Below are positions 44,498 through 53,634 of a stretch of DNA of 64,000 bases, one piece after another. The position numbers and the translations under genes were made by a program. How positions within the stretch are numbered: the stretch's first letter is position 1; each line of letters begins with the position of its first letter. Under the pieces are notes generated by a model. That model searched no databases. It was not told the DNA's origin and was given only the letters and a program-made list of their open reading frames with translations. The stretch lies in assembly GCA_002344215.1 (NCBI GenBank), contig DDSV01000015.1:1-64000 (forward strand). Direction: 5' to 3'. Source of the DNA: Akkermansiaceae bacterium UBA2381. Lineage in GTDB: Bacteria > Verrucomicrobiota > Verrucomicrobiia > Verrucomicrobiales > DEV007.

Positions 44498-44541
44498 GAA
44501 CGAAGAAACCACGCGAAAATGATTGCTTCGTTACGGGAAGA

Positions 44542-45990
44542 TTACACGGGTGAAATCTTTGGCAGGATCACTCGGAAAATAGTCTTTCCGTCTTCAGACT
44601 GCAGAGCGATGGTGCCTCCGTGGGCGGTGACGATTTCGCGGACGAGGCTCAGGCCGAGCCCGCTCCCGGTGCCCTGAGCGGCGCTGCCGCGTTGGAAGCG
44701 AGCGAAGATTTGCTCTCTTTCGGATTCACTGATTTGCGGTCCGGTGTTGGAGATATCAAGGATGAGGAAATCGCCCCCCGCGTGCAGCCGGCAAACGATT
44801 TCCCCTCCGTCGACATTGTGCCGCACCGCGTTCGAGAAAAGGTTGTGGGCAACTTGCTGAAGGAGGCCGACGTCACCGCGAACCTGCAACCCGGAATCGA
44901 TTTCGCTGCGAATCGTAATGTCGCGTTCCTCGGCGAGGTAGCCTGCGTCTTCGAGCCAAAGATTCAGTTTTGCACTGAGATCGACCGGCTCTGAGGAGAG
45001 TTTGAGTTGCCCGGCATCCGCCCGGGATAACAAGAGCAGCCCCTCGAGAATGGCCTTCTGACGATCGAGCTGCTCGAGCAGTTCGGAATAAACCGCCTGT
45101 GCGCCGGAATCGTCCCCCGACTCGAGGAGCGCCCGCTCTAGCGTTCCCCGCATCACTGCGACGGGTGTTTTCAGCTCGTGAGAAGCATCGGCGCTGAATC
45201 GGGTCGCCTGGTGGAAGCTCCGCTCGAGTCGCTCGAGCATGGAATTATACTGGGCGACGATGGCCGCGAACTCACGGTCGGCACGTCCCGTTTCGAGCCG
45301 CGTTCCGAGCGAGCGGGCGGAGACCTGCTGCATGCCCTCGCCGAGGGCGTTGATCGAGCGCAGAGCCCCCCGGGCAATCCACCACGCTCCGCCTCCGATG
45401 AGTAATAGGGCACCGGGCAGCGCGAGGAGAAAGGCTCGACTCAGAGCATCAACTTCTCCCGAGAGTTCGCGGAGATCAGCACCGACGAGGAGCCTGACCT
45501 CTGCATTGGCAAAGACGCCAATCCGGAAGGTGTCGTCTTTCTGACCGACTGAAAAAAAGAGAGGAGTGTAGACAGGACGGGCGCGACGACCCGACTCCTC
45601 CCTGTCGTCCCGGGGAGGCGGTCTCGGCACCGAGGGTTGGGGATCGAGCAGGACCGGAGACGGTTCAAAGCTCAGCGGATCAATCGAAGCCGGCCAGCCC
45701 GGGGAAAGATGGAGGACCTTTCCCTGACTCGTGACAAAGGCGAAGAAGCGGGTCGCGGCACGCTCTTCGCCGAAATTCTCCACCATCGAGAGTGCCATCC
45801 TTTCGACATCGGCATTCGCGCTCGCCCGCGTCGCATGGCGGAAGCCGAAAGTGGAAATCGACTCATCGAGGGCGCTGATCCGGTCACGTTGCAATGACCA
45901 CCACGCCACCATTCCAAAGGTGAGCAGGACCGCGCCCGAGACGAGGACGGACCAGAGCACGATGCGGGTGCGAAAGGAACGGGATCTCAT
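44542..45990 (-). CDS. membrane sensor histidine kinase (OmpR-type system)
   Basis: This 482-residue kinase has TM1 (about 8-30), a periplasmic domain with a Pro/Arg-rich linker (110-140), TM2 (about 187-205), HAMP (205-255) and HisKA with His271 in SADASHELKTPVAVM. HATPase_c follows with N box LFSNAVRHN and GTGSGLGLSLV. The sensed signal is unknown. Its ATG overlaps the stop of the response regulator gene by 4 nt, which couples their translation. The downstream secreted cluster on the same strand is a candidate target. Confidence 0.94.
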   Translation of the reverse strand: MRSRSFRTRIVLWSVLVSGAVLLTFGMVAWWSLQRDRISALDESISTFGFRHATRASANADVERMALSMVENFGEERAATRFFAFVTSQGKVLHLSPGWPASIDPLSFEPSPVLLDPQPSVPRPPPRDDREESGRRARPVYTPLFFSVGQKDDTFRIGVFANAEVRLLVGADLRELSGEVDALSRAFLLALPGALLLIGGGAWWIARGALRSINALGEGMQQVSARSLGTRLETGRADREFAAIVAQYNSMLERLERSFHQATRFSADASHELKTPVAVMRGTLERALLESGDDSGAQAVYSELLEQLDRQKAILEGLLLLSRADAGQLKLSSEPVDLSAKLNLWLEDAGYLAEERDITIRSEIDSGLQVRGDVGLLQQVAHNLFSNAVRHNVDGGEIVCRLHAGGDFLILDISNTGPQISESEREQIFARFQRGSAAQGTGSGLGLSLVREIVTAHGGTIALQSEDGKTIFRVILPKISPV

Positions 45991-46673
45991 CGCTTCGGCG
46001 GCACCTCCCGCATGCGATAGCCGACTCCTCTCACCGTTTCGACGAGGGCCGGCTCGTGACCCTCGTCGATTTTTTTCCGCAGCCGCGCCACGGCGACGTC
46101 GACCATGTTGGTGCCTGTGTCGAAATGCGTGTTCCAGACGTGCTGGCTGATTTGTGATCTTGAAAAAACACGCCCGGGAGAGCGCATCAGATACTCGAGC
46201 AGGGAAAATTCACGATGGCTCAGTTCGACCGGTTCGGCACCGCGATGGGCCTCGCGTTTGATGAGATCGAGGGAGAGGTCGCCGACCTGGAGGATCGTTT
46301 TTCCTTCCTGACCGCCGCTGCGTCGCAGGAGCGCCTGGAGCCTCACGACCAGTTCCTCGACAAAAAAGGGTTTTGTCAGGTAATCATCGGCGCCGAGATT
46401 GAAACCCTCGACCCGCTCGTTCAGTTCATTTCTCGCCGTGAGCAGGATCACCGGCACGGTGAGATGACGCTCGCGCAGGCCCCGCAGCACGCTGAGGCCG
46501 TCCCGCCCCGGCAGCATGATATCGAGGACAATGGCGTCAAACTCCTGCGTCGTGGCGAGTTCAAAAGCCTTGCTGCCGTCTCCGCAGACCTCCACGACAA
46601 AGCCCGATTCCTCGAGGCCCTTGCGGGTAAACTCGGCGATTTTAGCCTGATCTTCGACGAGGAGAATGCGCAT
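45987..46673 (-). CDS. OmpR/PhoB-family response regulator
   Basis: This 228-residue regulator has a receiver domain with phospho-acceptor Asp51, the switch Thr in LLTAR and the Lys in LTKPF. A winged-helix DNA-binding domain follows, with LSHREFSLLEYLMRSPGRVFSR and TGTNMVDVAVARLRKKI, closest to the CusR/CopR-type group by its loop. The partner kinase gene overlaps by 4 nt. The metal-type assignment is only a hint. Confidence 0.94.
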   Translation of the reverse strand: MRILLVEDQAKIAEFTRKGLEESGFVVEVCGDGSKAFELATTQEFDAIVLDIMLPGRDGLSVLRGLRERHLTVPVILLTARNELNERVEGFNLGADDYLTKPFFVEELVVRLQALLRRSGGQEGKTILQVGDLSLDLIKREAHRGAEPVELSHREFSLLEYLMRSPGRVFSRSQISQHVWNTHFDTGTNMVDVAVARLRKKIDEGHEPALVETVRGVGYRMREVPPKR

Positions 46674-46775
46674 CCGTGGTGGATGATGAATCTCGCCGGC
46701 CTGTCTGACAACGGAATTACCGGAAGATTACGCCATTGTCATGCTGGTAGTCTCCCGGCCCGTTTCAAAAAACGA

Positions 46776-48008
46776 TCACCCGAAGGTTGAGCGGATGCGA
46801 CGACAGACTTCCTCAACGTTCGCCCGTGTGTTGAACGCGGAGATGCGGAAGTAACCTTCGCCCGCCGCGCCGAAACCGGAGCCGGGAGTGATGACGACGT
46901 TTGCCTCGTGCAGCATCTTGTCGAACATGTCCCATGAGCTCAGTCCATCGGGACAGCCGACCCAGACGTAAGGGGCGTTGACCCCGCCGAAGACAGGAAG
47001 TCCGGCGGCGGTGCAGGCTTCACGGAGAAGTTTAGCGTTGCCCATGTATCCCTCAATGAGCGCGGCGACCTGCTTTTTGCCCTCTTCTGAGAAAACGGCC
47101 GCGGCACCTTTTTGCACCGGGTAGCTCGCCCCGTTGAATTTTGTGCTATGTCGACGGGACCAGAGCGGGTGGATCGCCTGTTCGCTGCCATCGGCGCTGT
47201 AGCCCTTGAGTGTCTTCGGAATCACAATGTAGGCACAACGCACGCCGGTAAAACCTCCGTTTTTCGAAAAGCTGCGGAACTCCATCGCGCACTCGCGGGC
47301 CCCCTCGATTTCGAAGATTGAGCGCGGTAGCGCCGGATCCTGAATGAAGGCCTCGTAGGCGGCATCGTAAAAGATGATAGCCTTGTTGGCGCGGGCGTAG
47401 GCAACCCAGGCCTCGAGTTGGGCGCGGGTGGCGGTCGCCCCGGTGGGGTTGTTGGGGTAGCAGAGGTAGACGAGGTCGACCTTGCGGTCAGGGATGGCGG
47501 GGACGAAGCCGTTCTCCGGCGTGCAGGGCAGGTAGACAAGTCCGGCAAAGGCACCTTTTTCGTCGGCGTCACCGGTGTTCCCGGCCATGACGTTGGTGTC
47601 GACGTAGACCGGGTAAACCGGATCGGTGATCGCGATGACGTTGTCGTGGCCGAAGATGTCGAGGATGTTGCCCGTGTCGCACTTGGATCCGTCTGAGATG
47701 AAAACCTCGTCCGCGGCAATTCCGAGGCCGGCATACTGATTTTCGACGATGGCTTCGCGGAGGAAGGCATAACCCTGCTCGGGGCCGTACCCTTTGAAGG
47801 TGCTCGCGTCGCCGAGTTCGTCGACGGCATCATGCATCGCCTTGCGGCAGGCTTCGGGGAGCGGCTCGGTCACGTCGCCGATGCCGCAACGGATGAGGCG
47901 TTTGGCGGCTTCGGGATTGGCCTCGTTGAAGGCGGTGACGCGGCGGGCGATCTCGGGAAAGAGGTAGCCGGCCTTGAGTTTCAAAAAGTTGTCGTTAATG
48001 CGTGCCAT
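46776..48008 (-). CDS. dapL: LL-diaminopimelate aminotransferase
   Basis: This 410-residue PLP aminotransferase converts tetrahydrodipicolinate to LL-diaminopimelate in one step for lysine and peptidoglycan synthesis. The N-terminus with [35 protein letters not shown] and CYPNNPTG is typical of DapL. Lys249 in [10 protein letters not shown] is the Schiff-base residue; most DapL proteins have TAG after it, so NGG is a minor variant. This pathway is shared by Chlamydiae, Verrucomicrobiota and plants. It is transcribed alone, divergent from infA. Confidence 0.95.
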   Translation of the reverse strand: MARINDNFLKLKAGYLFPEIARRVTAFNEANPEAAKRLIRCGIGDVTEPLPEACRKAMHDAVDELGDASTFKGYGPEQGYAFLREAIVENQYAGLGIAADEVFISDGSKCDTGNILDIFGHDNVIAITDPVYPVYVDTNVMAGNTGDADEKGAFAGLVYLPCTPENGFVPAIPDRKVDLVYLCYPNNPTGATATRAQLEAWVAYARANKAIIFYDAAYEAFIQDPALPRSIFEIEGARECAMEFRSFSKNGGFTGVRCAYIVIPKTLKGYSADGSEQAIHPLWSRRHSTKFNGASYPVQKGAAAVFSEEGKKQVAALIEGYMGNAKLLREACTAAGLPVFGGVNAPYVWVGCPDGLSSWDMFDKMLHEANVVITPGSGFGAAGEGYFRISAFNTRANVEEVCRRIRSTFG

Positions 48009-48191
48009 GGTGCCGGGGGGTGGTTTATGCTCCTGTGAATTGAAAACGGAGACTTATAGAGGGTGAAGATGCGCTCAGAGCAACGGTTTTTTGATGCGTC
48101 GCTCGTTTTTCTGACGCTTTGGTCGAGGCAGGATTTATCATGTGGAGGTTGCCAAGACCCGATTCTCTGACAGACTGACCACCTGAAAATT

Positions 48192-48452
48192 ATGGCGGAG
48201 CGTCCCCCTATCGAGGCCACCGGCCGAATCGTTCAGGTCCACGAAGTGGACCGCCTCTACGAAGTCGAAATGGCCAACGGCTATCGCGCCTACGCCGTCA
48301 TCGAACGCAAAGGACCCCGCCTACCGGAAGGCGAGGACGCTCTCGGCAAAGAAGCCACCCTCTACTTCTCCCCCTTCGACATGAGCAAATGCCGCCTCGT
48401 CAAATGGTCCACATCCCGCTCCGAACCTGAAACTTTAAACTTGAAACCTTAA
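48192..48452 (+). CDS. infA: translation initiation factor IF-1-like protein
   Basis: This 86-residue OB-fold protein aligns over its first 72 residues with IF-1: IEATGRIVQVHEVDRLYEVEM, then YFSPFDMSKCRLVKW at the C-terminal strand. It is divergent, lacks the usual basic RNA-contact loop (MRKNYIRI) and may be a second IF-1 copy. The last 14 residues lie outside the family core. They are partly coded by a tandem 14-bp repeat that also provides the stop codon. The oppD-like gene starts 11 nt downstream. Confidence 0.82.
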   Translation: MAERPPIEATGRIVQVHEVDRLYEVEMANGYRAYAVIERKGPRLPEGEDALGKEATLYFSPFDMSKCRLVKWSTSRSEPETLNLKP

Positions 48453-48456
48453 ACTT
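48429..48456 (+). repeat. tandem repeat, two 14-bp units across the infA stop
   Basis: GAAACTTTAAACTT is followed directly by GAAACCTTAAACTT, one mismatch. The AT-rich pair contrasts with the GC-rich surroundings and supplies the infA stop codon (TAA at 48450-48452). Confidence 0.8.
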
Positions 48457-48462
48457 CCGAGC

Positions 48463-49449
48463 ATGCCCCTCCTCGAAGTCAGAGATCTCCGCACCAGCTT
48501 TCACACCCGCGATGGAATCGTGCGGGCGGTCGATGGGATCTCTTTTGACGTTGAGGCGGGGCAGACGGTCGGCATCGTCGGGGAGTCGGGTTCGGGGAAG
48601 TCAGTCTGTTGTTATTCGCTCCTTCAGCTTATCCCCCAACCTCCCGGACGTATCGAGGGCGGCACCGCGAGATTCGGCGATCTCGATCTGCTGCAGCTCT
48701 CCGAGGCCGAAATGCGAAAGGTCAGAGGAAAACGCATCAGCCTGATTTTTCAGGATCCGATGACCTCGCTCAATCCCTATCTGCGGATTTCGACCCAGCT
48801 CATCGAGCCGCTCCTCATCCACGAGGGGCTCTCCAAATCCGAGGCGCTCATTCGCGCCATCGCCGAACTCGAGGCTGTCGGCATTCCCGATCCGAAAAGC
48901 CGTATTCACAGCTATCCGCACGAGTTCTCCGGCGGGATGCGACAACGAGTCATGATCGCCATGGCGCTGATTACGCGGCCTGAGATCCTCATCGCAGACG
49001 AGCCGACCACCGCCCTCGATGTTACGATCCAGCGCCAGGTCCTCGATCTCATCAAGACACGGCAGAATGATCTGGGCACCGCCGTCATTTTCATCACTCA
49101 CGACCTCGCCGTTGTCTCCGAAGTTTGCGACTACGTGAACGTGATGTATGCCGGCCGATTTGTGGAGCGTGCTCCCGTCGAGACTCTTTTTGCGCGTCCG
49201 CGTCATGCCTACACACGGGCCCTGCAGCGCTCCATCCCGGCAATGCAGAAAAAAGGCGAGACGCTCTACACCATTCCCGGCCTCCCGCCGAACCTGGCGA
49301 ATGGGGTTCCCGGATGTTCGTTTGCGCCGAGATGTGAAGCGCATGAGGGCTATCCCGGGCACGCAACGACCCGGCCCGCTTTGGTCGAGCTGGAAAGCAC
49401 GCACTGGGTGCAGGATTGTCCGGGCTGTCTCGCCGGTGCGGGGAGGTAG
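48463..49449 (+). CDS. oligopeptide/dipeptide ABC transporter ATP-binding protein (OppD/DppD-like)
   Basis: This 328-residue ATPase has Walker A GESGSGKS (40-47), Q loop FQDPMTSLNPY, signature SGGMRQR and Walker B ILIADEPTTALD. The oligopeptide-type C-terminal Cys-rich domain is present (CSFAPRC and QDCPGC). It would energise a peptide or nickel-type importer together with an OppF partner. The matching OppF-like gene starts 4.2 kb downstream past three opposite-strand genes. No permease or binding-protein genes are in the window. Confidence 0.93.
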   Translation: MPLLEVRDLRTSFHTRDGIVRAVDGISFDVEAGQTVGIVGESGSGKSVCCYSLLQLIPQPPGRIEGGTARFGDLDLLQLSEAEMRKVRGKRISLIFQDPMTSLNPYLRISTQLIEPLLIHEGLSKSEALIRAIAELEAVGIPDPKSRIHSYPHEFSGGMRQRVMIAMALITRPEILIADEPTTALDVTIQRQVLDLIKTRQNDLGTAVIFITHDLAVVSEVCDYVNVMYAGRFVERAPVETLFARPRHAYTRALQRSIPAMQKKGETLYTIPGLPPNLANGVPGCSFAPRCEAHEGYPGHATTRPALVELESTHWVQDCPGCLAGAGR

Positions 49450-49466
49450 GCTTGGTAAAAACTCCC

Positions 49467-50681
49467 TCAGCGGGATGTCTGAGTTACCGTCCAATCCGGA
49501 CCGAGTTCCGGCCGGAAGTCTTCGGCTTCGACATCATTACGAACTTTGAATTCGGACAATTGATGTTCGATCACAAAATCGCCCCGCCACTCGAACCGTA
49601 CCCGACCGGGGACAAAGCCGGCCTGAGAACCGAGGTCCTGAAATTCCTCGCAGTTCACCGCAAATTTCAATCCGGTTTCCCTTGATTCATCGAAATTAAC
49701 CAACGTTTTGCCTGAAAGGAACGCCCAGCGTCTCGCCGGATCAAAAATCATTTCGCCCCGCTCGATCCCGCCCCCGATGATCCCTCTCATGACGGTGAGC
49801 CTAACGTTGCCGTCACTAAGTTTCGCGGCCCAAAGATTTAGATTTATATTCTCGATCAATCCAGGAGTCTCAAGGAAATCCCGTAGAGAGTGAGACAGTA
49901 TCACGGGGAAATATGCCGGAAATCCGGCCAGTGCGTTTTCGTGATAGAAGTCGGAAAGCTTACGCTTTGGCCCCACCTCAGCGGTGCCTCCGGCCAGGGG
50001 CAAATCTCCTTTTCTATTACCCTCGGCCCAAAACCAATCCGTTCCGTCGAAAGCGCTCGTCACGAAGCGCGGCGAATGCCGTTCATCCGGACTGTTCGCG
50101 AGTTGGACGAGGGGCTCAAATCGACTTTGCAAACGCCCGCGCTGAAAGATCTCGGCGGTGGTGCGATAGGTCGCCCGGCCCTCCGGAATGTTTTTGGATT
50201 CGGGACCGGGCTTATCGCTCCAGCTGCGACTTTCTCCATGATAGGCCAATACCACTTCGTCGGGCCATGACTCGCGGATTTGGCGCAGAACATCGGCCAC
50301 CGGGATCGACTCCGCGGACTTGTCAACGGGAGGGTGTTCCTTGAAATATCGAATGGTGGAGAGAAATCCCTCCGCACGCTCCTGCATTATTTTACGCCGG
50401 CCATTTCGATTCCGGGGGTATTTGCAAAGAAATTGGTGAAGCGGCTGGAGGGAAACGACATATTCGTATTCACCATCGGCGGGAGATATCGCCAACTTCA
50501 GTTCAGAGTGTTTCACGACTTTGAGATCATGAGATTCCGCCTCGATCAAGCTCAGGAATTGATTGGTGAAGCGCGCGGACGAGGCCGGTGGAGCCGGTCG
50601 CCAGCCGCTCGCAAGATAGGCAATGCCCGCCACGGCGGTGAGAGCGGAGATGCGGAGCAACGTTTTAAATGAGTTCGCCAT
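49467..50681 (-). CDS. hypothetical membrane-anchored or exported protein
   Basis: I do not recognise this 404-residue protein. It has one N-terminal hydrophobic segment (about 8-26, LLRISALTAVAGIAYL) that could be a signal or anchor, then a long region predicted to be beta-rich in its C-terminal half. Two aromatic-rich clusters are visible (FDGTDWFWAEGN and LSDFYHENALAGFPAYF). I chose ATG 50681 because it begins at the hydrophobic segment; the frame continues upstream from a TTG. It lies 176 bp after the phoX-like gene on the same strand, inside the block that separates the two opp-type ATPase genes. Confidence 0.7.
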   Translation of the reverse strand: MANSFKTLLRISALTAVAGIAYLASGWRPAPPASSARFTNQFLSLIEAESHDLKVVKHSELKLAISPADGEYEYVVSLQPLHQFLCKYPRNRNGRRKIMQERAEGFLSTIRYFKEHPPVDKSAESIPVADVLRQIRESWPDEVVLAYHGESRSWSDKPGPESKNIPEGRATYRTTAEIFQRGRLQSRFEPLVQLANSPDERHSPRFVTSAFDGTDWFWAEGNRKGDLPLAGGTAEVGPKRKLSDFYHENALAGFPAYFPVILSHSLRDFLETPGLIENINLNLWAAKLSDGNVRLTVMRGIIGGGIERGEMIFDPARRWAFLSGKTLVNFDESRETGLKFAVNCEEFQDLGSQAGFVPGRVRFEWRGDFVIEHQLSEFKVRNDVEAEDFRPELGPDWTVTQTSR

Positions 50682-50857
50682 CGAATGGAGAGTTGTCGCA
50701 GATTTCAGCAAAGGGAAATCCGCCCGATTCGGCAAGAAGTTTCGGGGGCTGCCCCGAAAATGTGAGCAAGCTGCCCACCACAATTCCTCCCCGAATTCAT
50801 CCAGCCGATCCGGATGGAGATCACTCTCTGCTTCACCCGTTTCTCCGGTGACGCCGC

Positions 50858-52786
50858 TCAAGTCCCGATCACTCCGCCATCCTTCTTCTTCACGACCAGG
50901 ATGGAGGAACGCGGGATACTGTCTCCGTAGTCCGGAAAGTGAGATGGATACGGGGGTTCGCCGGGGTGCTGAATTCCGACGAACATGGTGGTGTGGTCCG
51001 GGGTGAAGGCGATCCCGGTGACTTCACATCCTTTGGGACCGACCAGAAAACGCCGGATCTCACCCGTGAGTGGATCGGCACAGAGCATCTGGTTGTTTCC
51101 CATCCCTTTGAAATCATCGCTATTCGAGGAAACTCCATCCGTCTGGATCCAGAGTCGGCCCTTCCCGTCGATCTTAAGTCCGTCCGGGGAATTGAAGAGA
51201 TTTCCCTCATTGATGTTGTCCGACCCCGCATAGGGATTGTCCTTGCCCTGGTGAACTTCAGGATTCCCGGCCATTACAAAATGGTCCCACGTGAATGTCT
51301 CTGCCGTGTGGTCGCGATCCGCCGGGGTCCAGCGGATGATCTGGCCGTATTGATTTCCCTCTCTGGGGTTTGCATCATTAACCGGATCCCCATCTGAGGA
51401 TCCTCTGGATTTGTTGTTTGTCAGGGTGCAGTAGACGGTGTCGGTCTTCGGGTCGACCGTGACCCACTCAGGGCGGTCCATTGTCGTTCCGCCCATCAGC
51501 GTTCCCGCCTCCCGGGCAAAGATGAGAACCTCCGCCTGATCGTAGAAGCCTTGCTCCGCGACCAGCTTGCCTTCTCCGGCGCGAAGGGCGATCCAGCGAC
51601 CCTTTCCCTGAGTTTCCCCCTCCTTGATATCGTCGAACTTGGCCACAGACAGAACTCCCTCGTCGAGGAGATCCCGGTTCGAGACGACATCACCGTCCTT
51701 ATACGGGTTCGTGGAGACAAAGCGGTAGATGAACTCGCCGCCTTCGTCATCGCCCATGTAGACAACGACCCGTCCATCACGGTTCACAACGAGCTCGGCA
51801 TTCTCATGCTTGAACCTGCCCAGAGCGGTACGCTTTTTCGGGGTGGAAAGGGGATCCGACGGATCGATTTCGACGACCCATCCGAAGCGGTTTTGTTCGT
51901 TCGGATTTTCCTCCAGATCGAAACGCCCGTCGAATGTGTGCCAGTCGTAATCCTTGTTTCCGATCTTTGAAATGCCATAGCGGACATCGCGTTCTCCGAG
52001 GCGGGGTTCACCCGCACTTCCAAAAAATCCGTTAAAGTTTTCTTCACAGGTCAGATAGGTGCCCCAGGGGGTAACCCCGTGGGCGCAGTTGTTGATGGTG
52101 CCGAGGACTCTGCTGCCTGAAGGGTCGAGCGGGGTTCTCATGAGCACATGTCCGGCGGCGGGGCCACTGAGCGTCATGGGCGTGTTGGCCGTAATTCGCC
52201 GGTTGAAAGGACTGTTCCTCTTAACCCGCCAGCCCCGCTTCCTCTCAACGATCTCAAAAATCGAGACCCCGATCGCCGCCTGGGCTTTCCTGATATCTTC
52301 TGCCGTCGATAGTCTTCCCTGATGGATGAAAAGAGTTTCGGTGTTGTAGAATTCGTTGTTCACGGCGAAGACCCAGTGGGTTGCCCCGTTTTTCTCTATC
52401 TGGAACAGGTGCATTCCATCGTTGTTGTCTCCGAACTGCCGCTCCTGCTCGGAGGCGTCTGCGGTCTGCCGGAACTCCGGCGTGTTCGGGAAGAGCGGAT
52501 CCCCCCAGGAGATCAACACGGTCTCCTTATATCCGTCCGGCAGCATGACCTCGTCCAAGGTGCTCGCGCTAACCGGGGGAAATCCGAGGAGAGGCTTCGC
52601 CGGATCCACGGCTGCCACCGCCTCATCCTGGCCGAATCCGAGGCCGCCAAAAAAGGTCGCAAACCCGGCCCCGACCGACTTCTGAAGAAATCCCCGTCGA
52701 TTCAAATCATCAGCGATGAGCCGATTGATTTCAGGGACTTCTGTTCGTGGAAAATGCAGGTCGTCAAAGTCGTCGAGCTTGCTCAT
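50858..52786 (-). CDS. PhoX-family (DUF839) protein with Tat signal
   Basis: This 642-residue protein begins with a cytosolic-type lead and a twin-arginine motif at Arg30-Arg31 (NRRGFLQKS), so export in folded form is likely. The body has the PhoX beta-propeller hallmarks: NNCAHGVTPWGTYLTCEENFNG, WVVEIDP, TALGRFKHENAELV, YMGDDEGGEFIYRFV and LFNSPDGLKIDGKGRLWIQTDG. Characterised PhoX is a calcium- and iron-dependent alkaline phosphatase, so phosphate scavenging is plausible and the pst genes are 5 kb away. I see no convincing Pho box upstream. Confidence 0.92.
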   Translation of the reverse strand: MSKLDDFDDLHFPRTEVPEINRLIADDLNRRGFLQKSVGAGFATFFGGLGFGQDEAVAAVDPAKPLLGFPPVSASTLDEVMLPDGYKETVLISWGDPLFPNTPEFRQTADASEQERQFGDNNDGMHLFQIEKNGATHWVFAVNNEFYNTETLFIHQGRLSTAEDIRKAQAAIGVSIFEIVERKRGWRVKRNSPFNRRITANTPMTLSGPAAGHVLMRTPLDPSGSRVLGTINNCAHGVTPWGTYLTCEENFNGFFGSAGEPRLGERDVRYGISKIGNKDYDWHTFDGRFDLEENPNEQNRFGWVVEIDPSDPLSTPKKRTALGRFKHENAELVVNRDGRVVVYMGDDEGGEFIYRFVSTNPYKDGDVVSNRDLLDEGVLSVAKFDDIKEGETQGKGRWIALRAGEGKLVAEQGFYDQAEVLIFAREAGTLMGGTTMDRPEWVTVDPKTDTVYCTLTNNKSRGSSDGDPVNDANPREGNQYGQIIRWTPADRDHTAETFTWDHFVMAGNPEVHQGKDNPYAGSDNINEGNLFNSPDGLKIDGKGRLWIQTDGVSSNSDDFKGMGNNQMLCADPLTGEIRRFLVGPKGCEVTGIAFTPDHTTMFVGIQHPGEPPYPSHFPDYGDSIPRSSILVVKKKDGGVIGT

Positions 52787-52928
52787 TCGGGGGGAAATCG
52801 GATTGTTTCAGAAAGAGAGACATCAGACTATCCGATGCGCTCAATGGTTCCAAAGCGGATCCCCGTGAAGAATCCGTCACAGGTGACTTCTCCCTTGAGA
52901 CTGACCGCGGACGTGCGGCCCGCCCCTG

Positions 52929-53498
52929 CTATTGCCGTAAAGTGACCCCCGAAGCTTCGACGTGCCACTCGGCTCCCTGTCGGATCAAGGTGAGGTTTCC
53001 AAGTCCGGGAGGTGTTCCCGGTTTCCACTCGTTAACCGCGCTCTTCCCGCTCACGATTCGATACCCTTCCGCTTCGTAGTGGTAAATGAGACCGGAGTTG
53101 ATACCGATGGCTCTGGCGGTCGCATCGACAGTCTGTGGATAGGGGCCGCGTAGTTTGAGTCCTCTTATTTCATAAACGACTTCGTTTTCCTCAACGATTT
53201 TGGTGAAGAGATGATGATCGTTACGTGGTTCGAAGGTGGATGCAAGATAGGCATTCCTCGCCCGGAGGTGCTCCGGGTCACTGGCGAGAAACGAAGATCC
53301 AATCATGTTGGGCGAAACCTTGGCGGTGAACAGTCGCCGGGTTGCTCTCGCAAGCTCGCCAGCGCGCTCTTCGATTCGCGAGAATGGACGGGCATATTCC
53401 GCAATTGACCTTTCCATGGGAGAAGCCACATCGATCACGACGAGGAAAGGTAGAACGCTCAGGAGACTACCCCCGAGCCATTTGAAGAAGAGAGACAT
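52929..53498 (-). CDS. hypothetical membrane protein
   Basis: This 189-residue protein of unknown function has an N-terminal membrane segment (about 10-28, LLSVLPFLVVIDV) and an extracytoplasmic part with RSIAEYARPFSRIEERAGELAR and FLASDPEHLRARNAYL. The start at ATG 53498 is decided by the perfect promoter at 53523-53551, which lies inside the longer open frame (from 53576) and would place the mRNA start near 53516. It lies 142 bp before the phoX-like gene on the same strand. No ribosome-binding site is evident. Confidence 0.65.
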   Translation of the reverse strand: MSLFFKWLGGSLLSVLPFLVVIDVASPMERSIAEYARPFSRIEERAGELARATRRLFTAKVSPNMIGSSFLASDPEHLRARNAYLASTFEPRNDHHLFTKIVEENEVVYEIRGLKLRGPYPQTVDATARAIGINSGLIYHYEAEGYRIVSGKSAVNEWKPGTPPGLGNLTLIRQGAEWHVEASGVTLRQ

Positions 53499-53522
53499 TA
53501 ACGGATGGTGGAAGTTATGATA

Positions 53523-53551
53523 ATTATAATATTCAAAAACCGGTATGTCAA
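53523..53551 (-). promoter_or_regulatory. perfect consensus sigma-70 promoter
   Basis: On the minus strand TTGACA (53551-53546) and TATAAT (53528-53523) are separated by exactly 17 bp, all twelve consensus positions. The AT-rich element stands out from the GC-rich surroundings. Predicted start is near 53516, upstream of the membrane-protein gene. Confidence 0.8.
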
Positions 53552-53634
53552 AGTTAAGCGGACTAAATTCGATCATGGGAGGCGACGAATTCCGCTTTCT
53601 CTGTCAGATTTAGGGCGAGTGTATTGAAGAATTC

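Noticed and set aside
52787..52928. Possible Pho box upstream of the phoX-like gene
   Set aside because: Only a partial CTGATGTCTCT resemblance is present, without the second direct repeat needed for PhoB binding.
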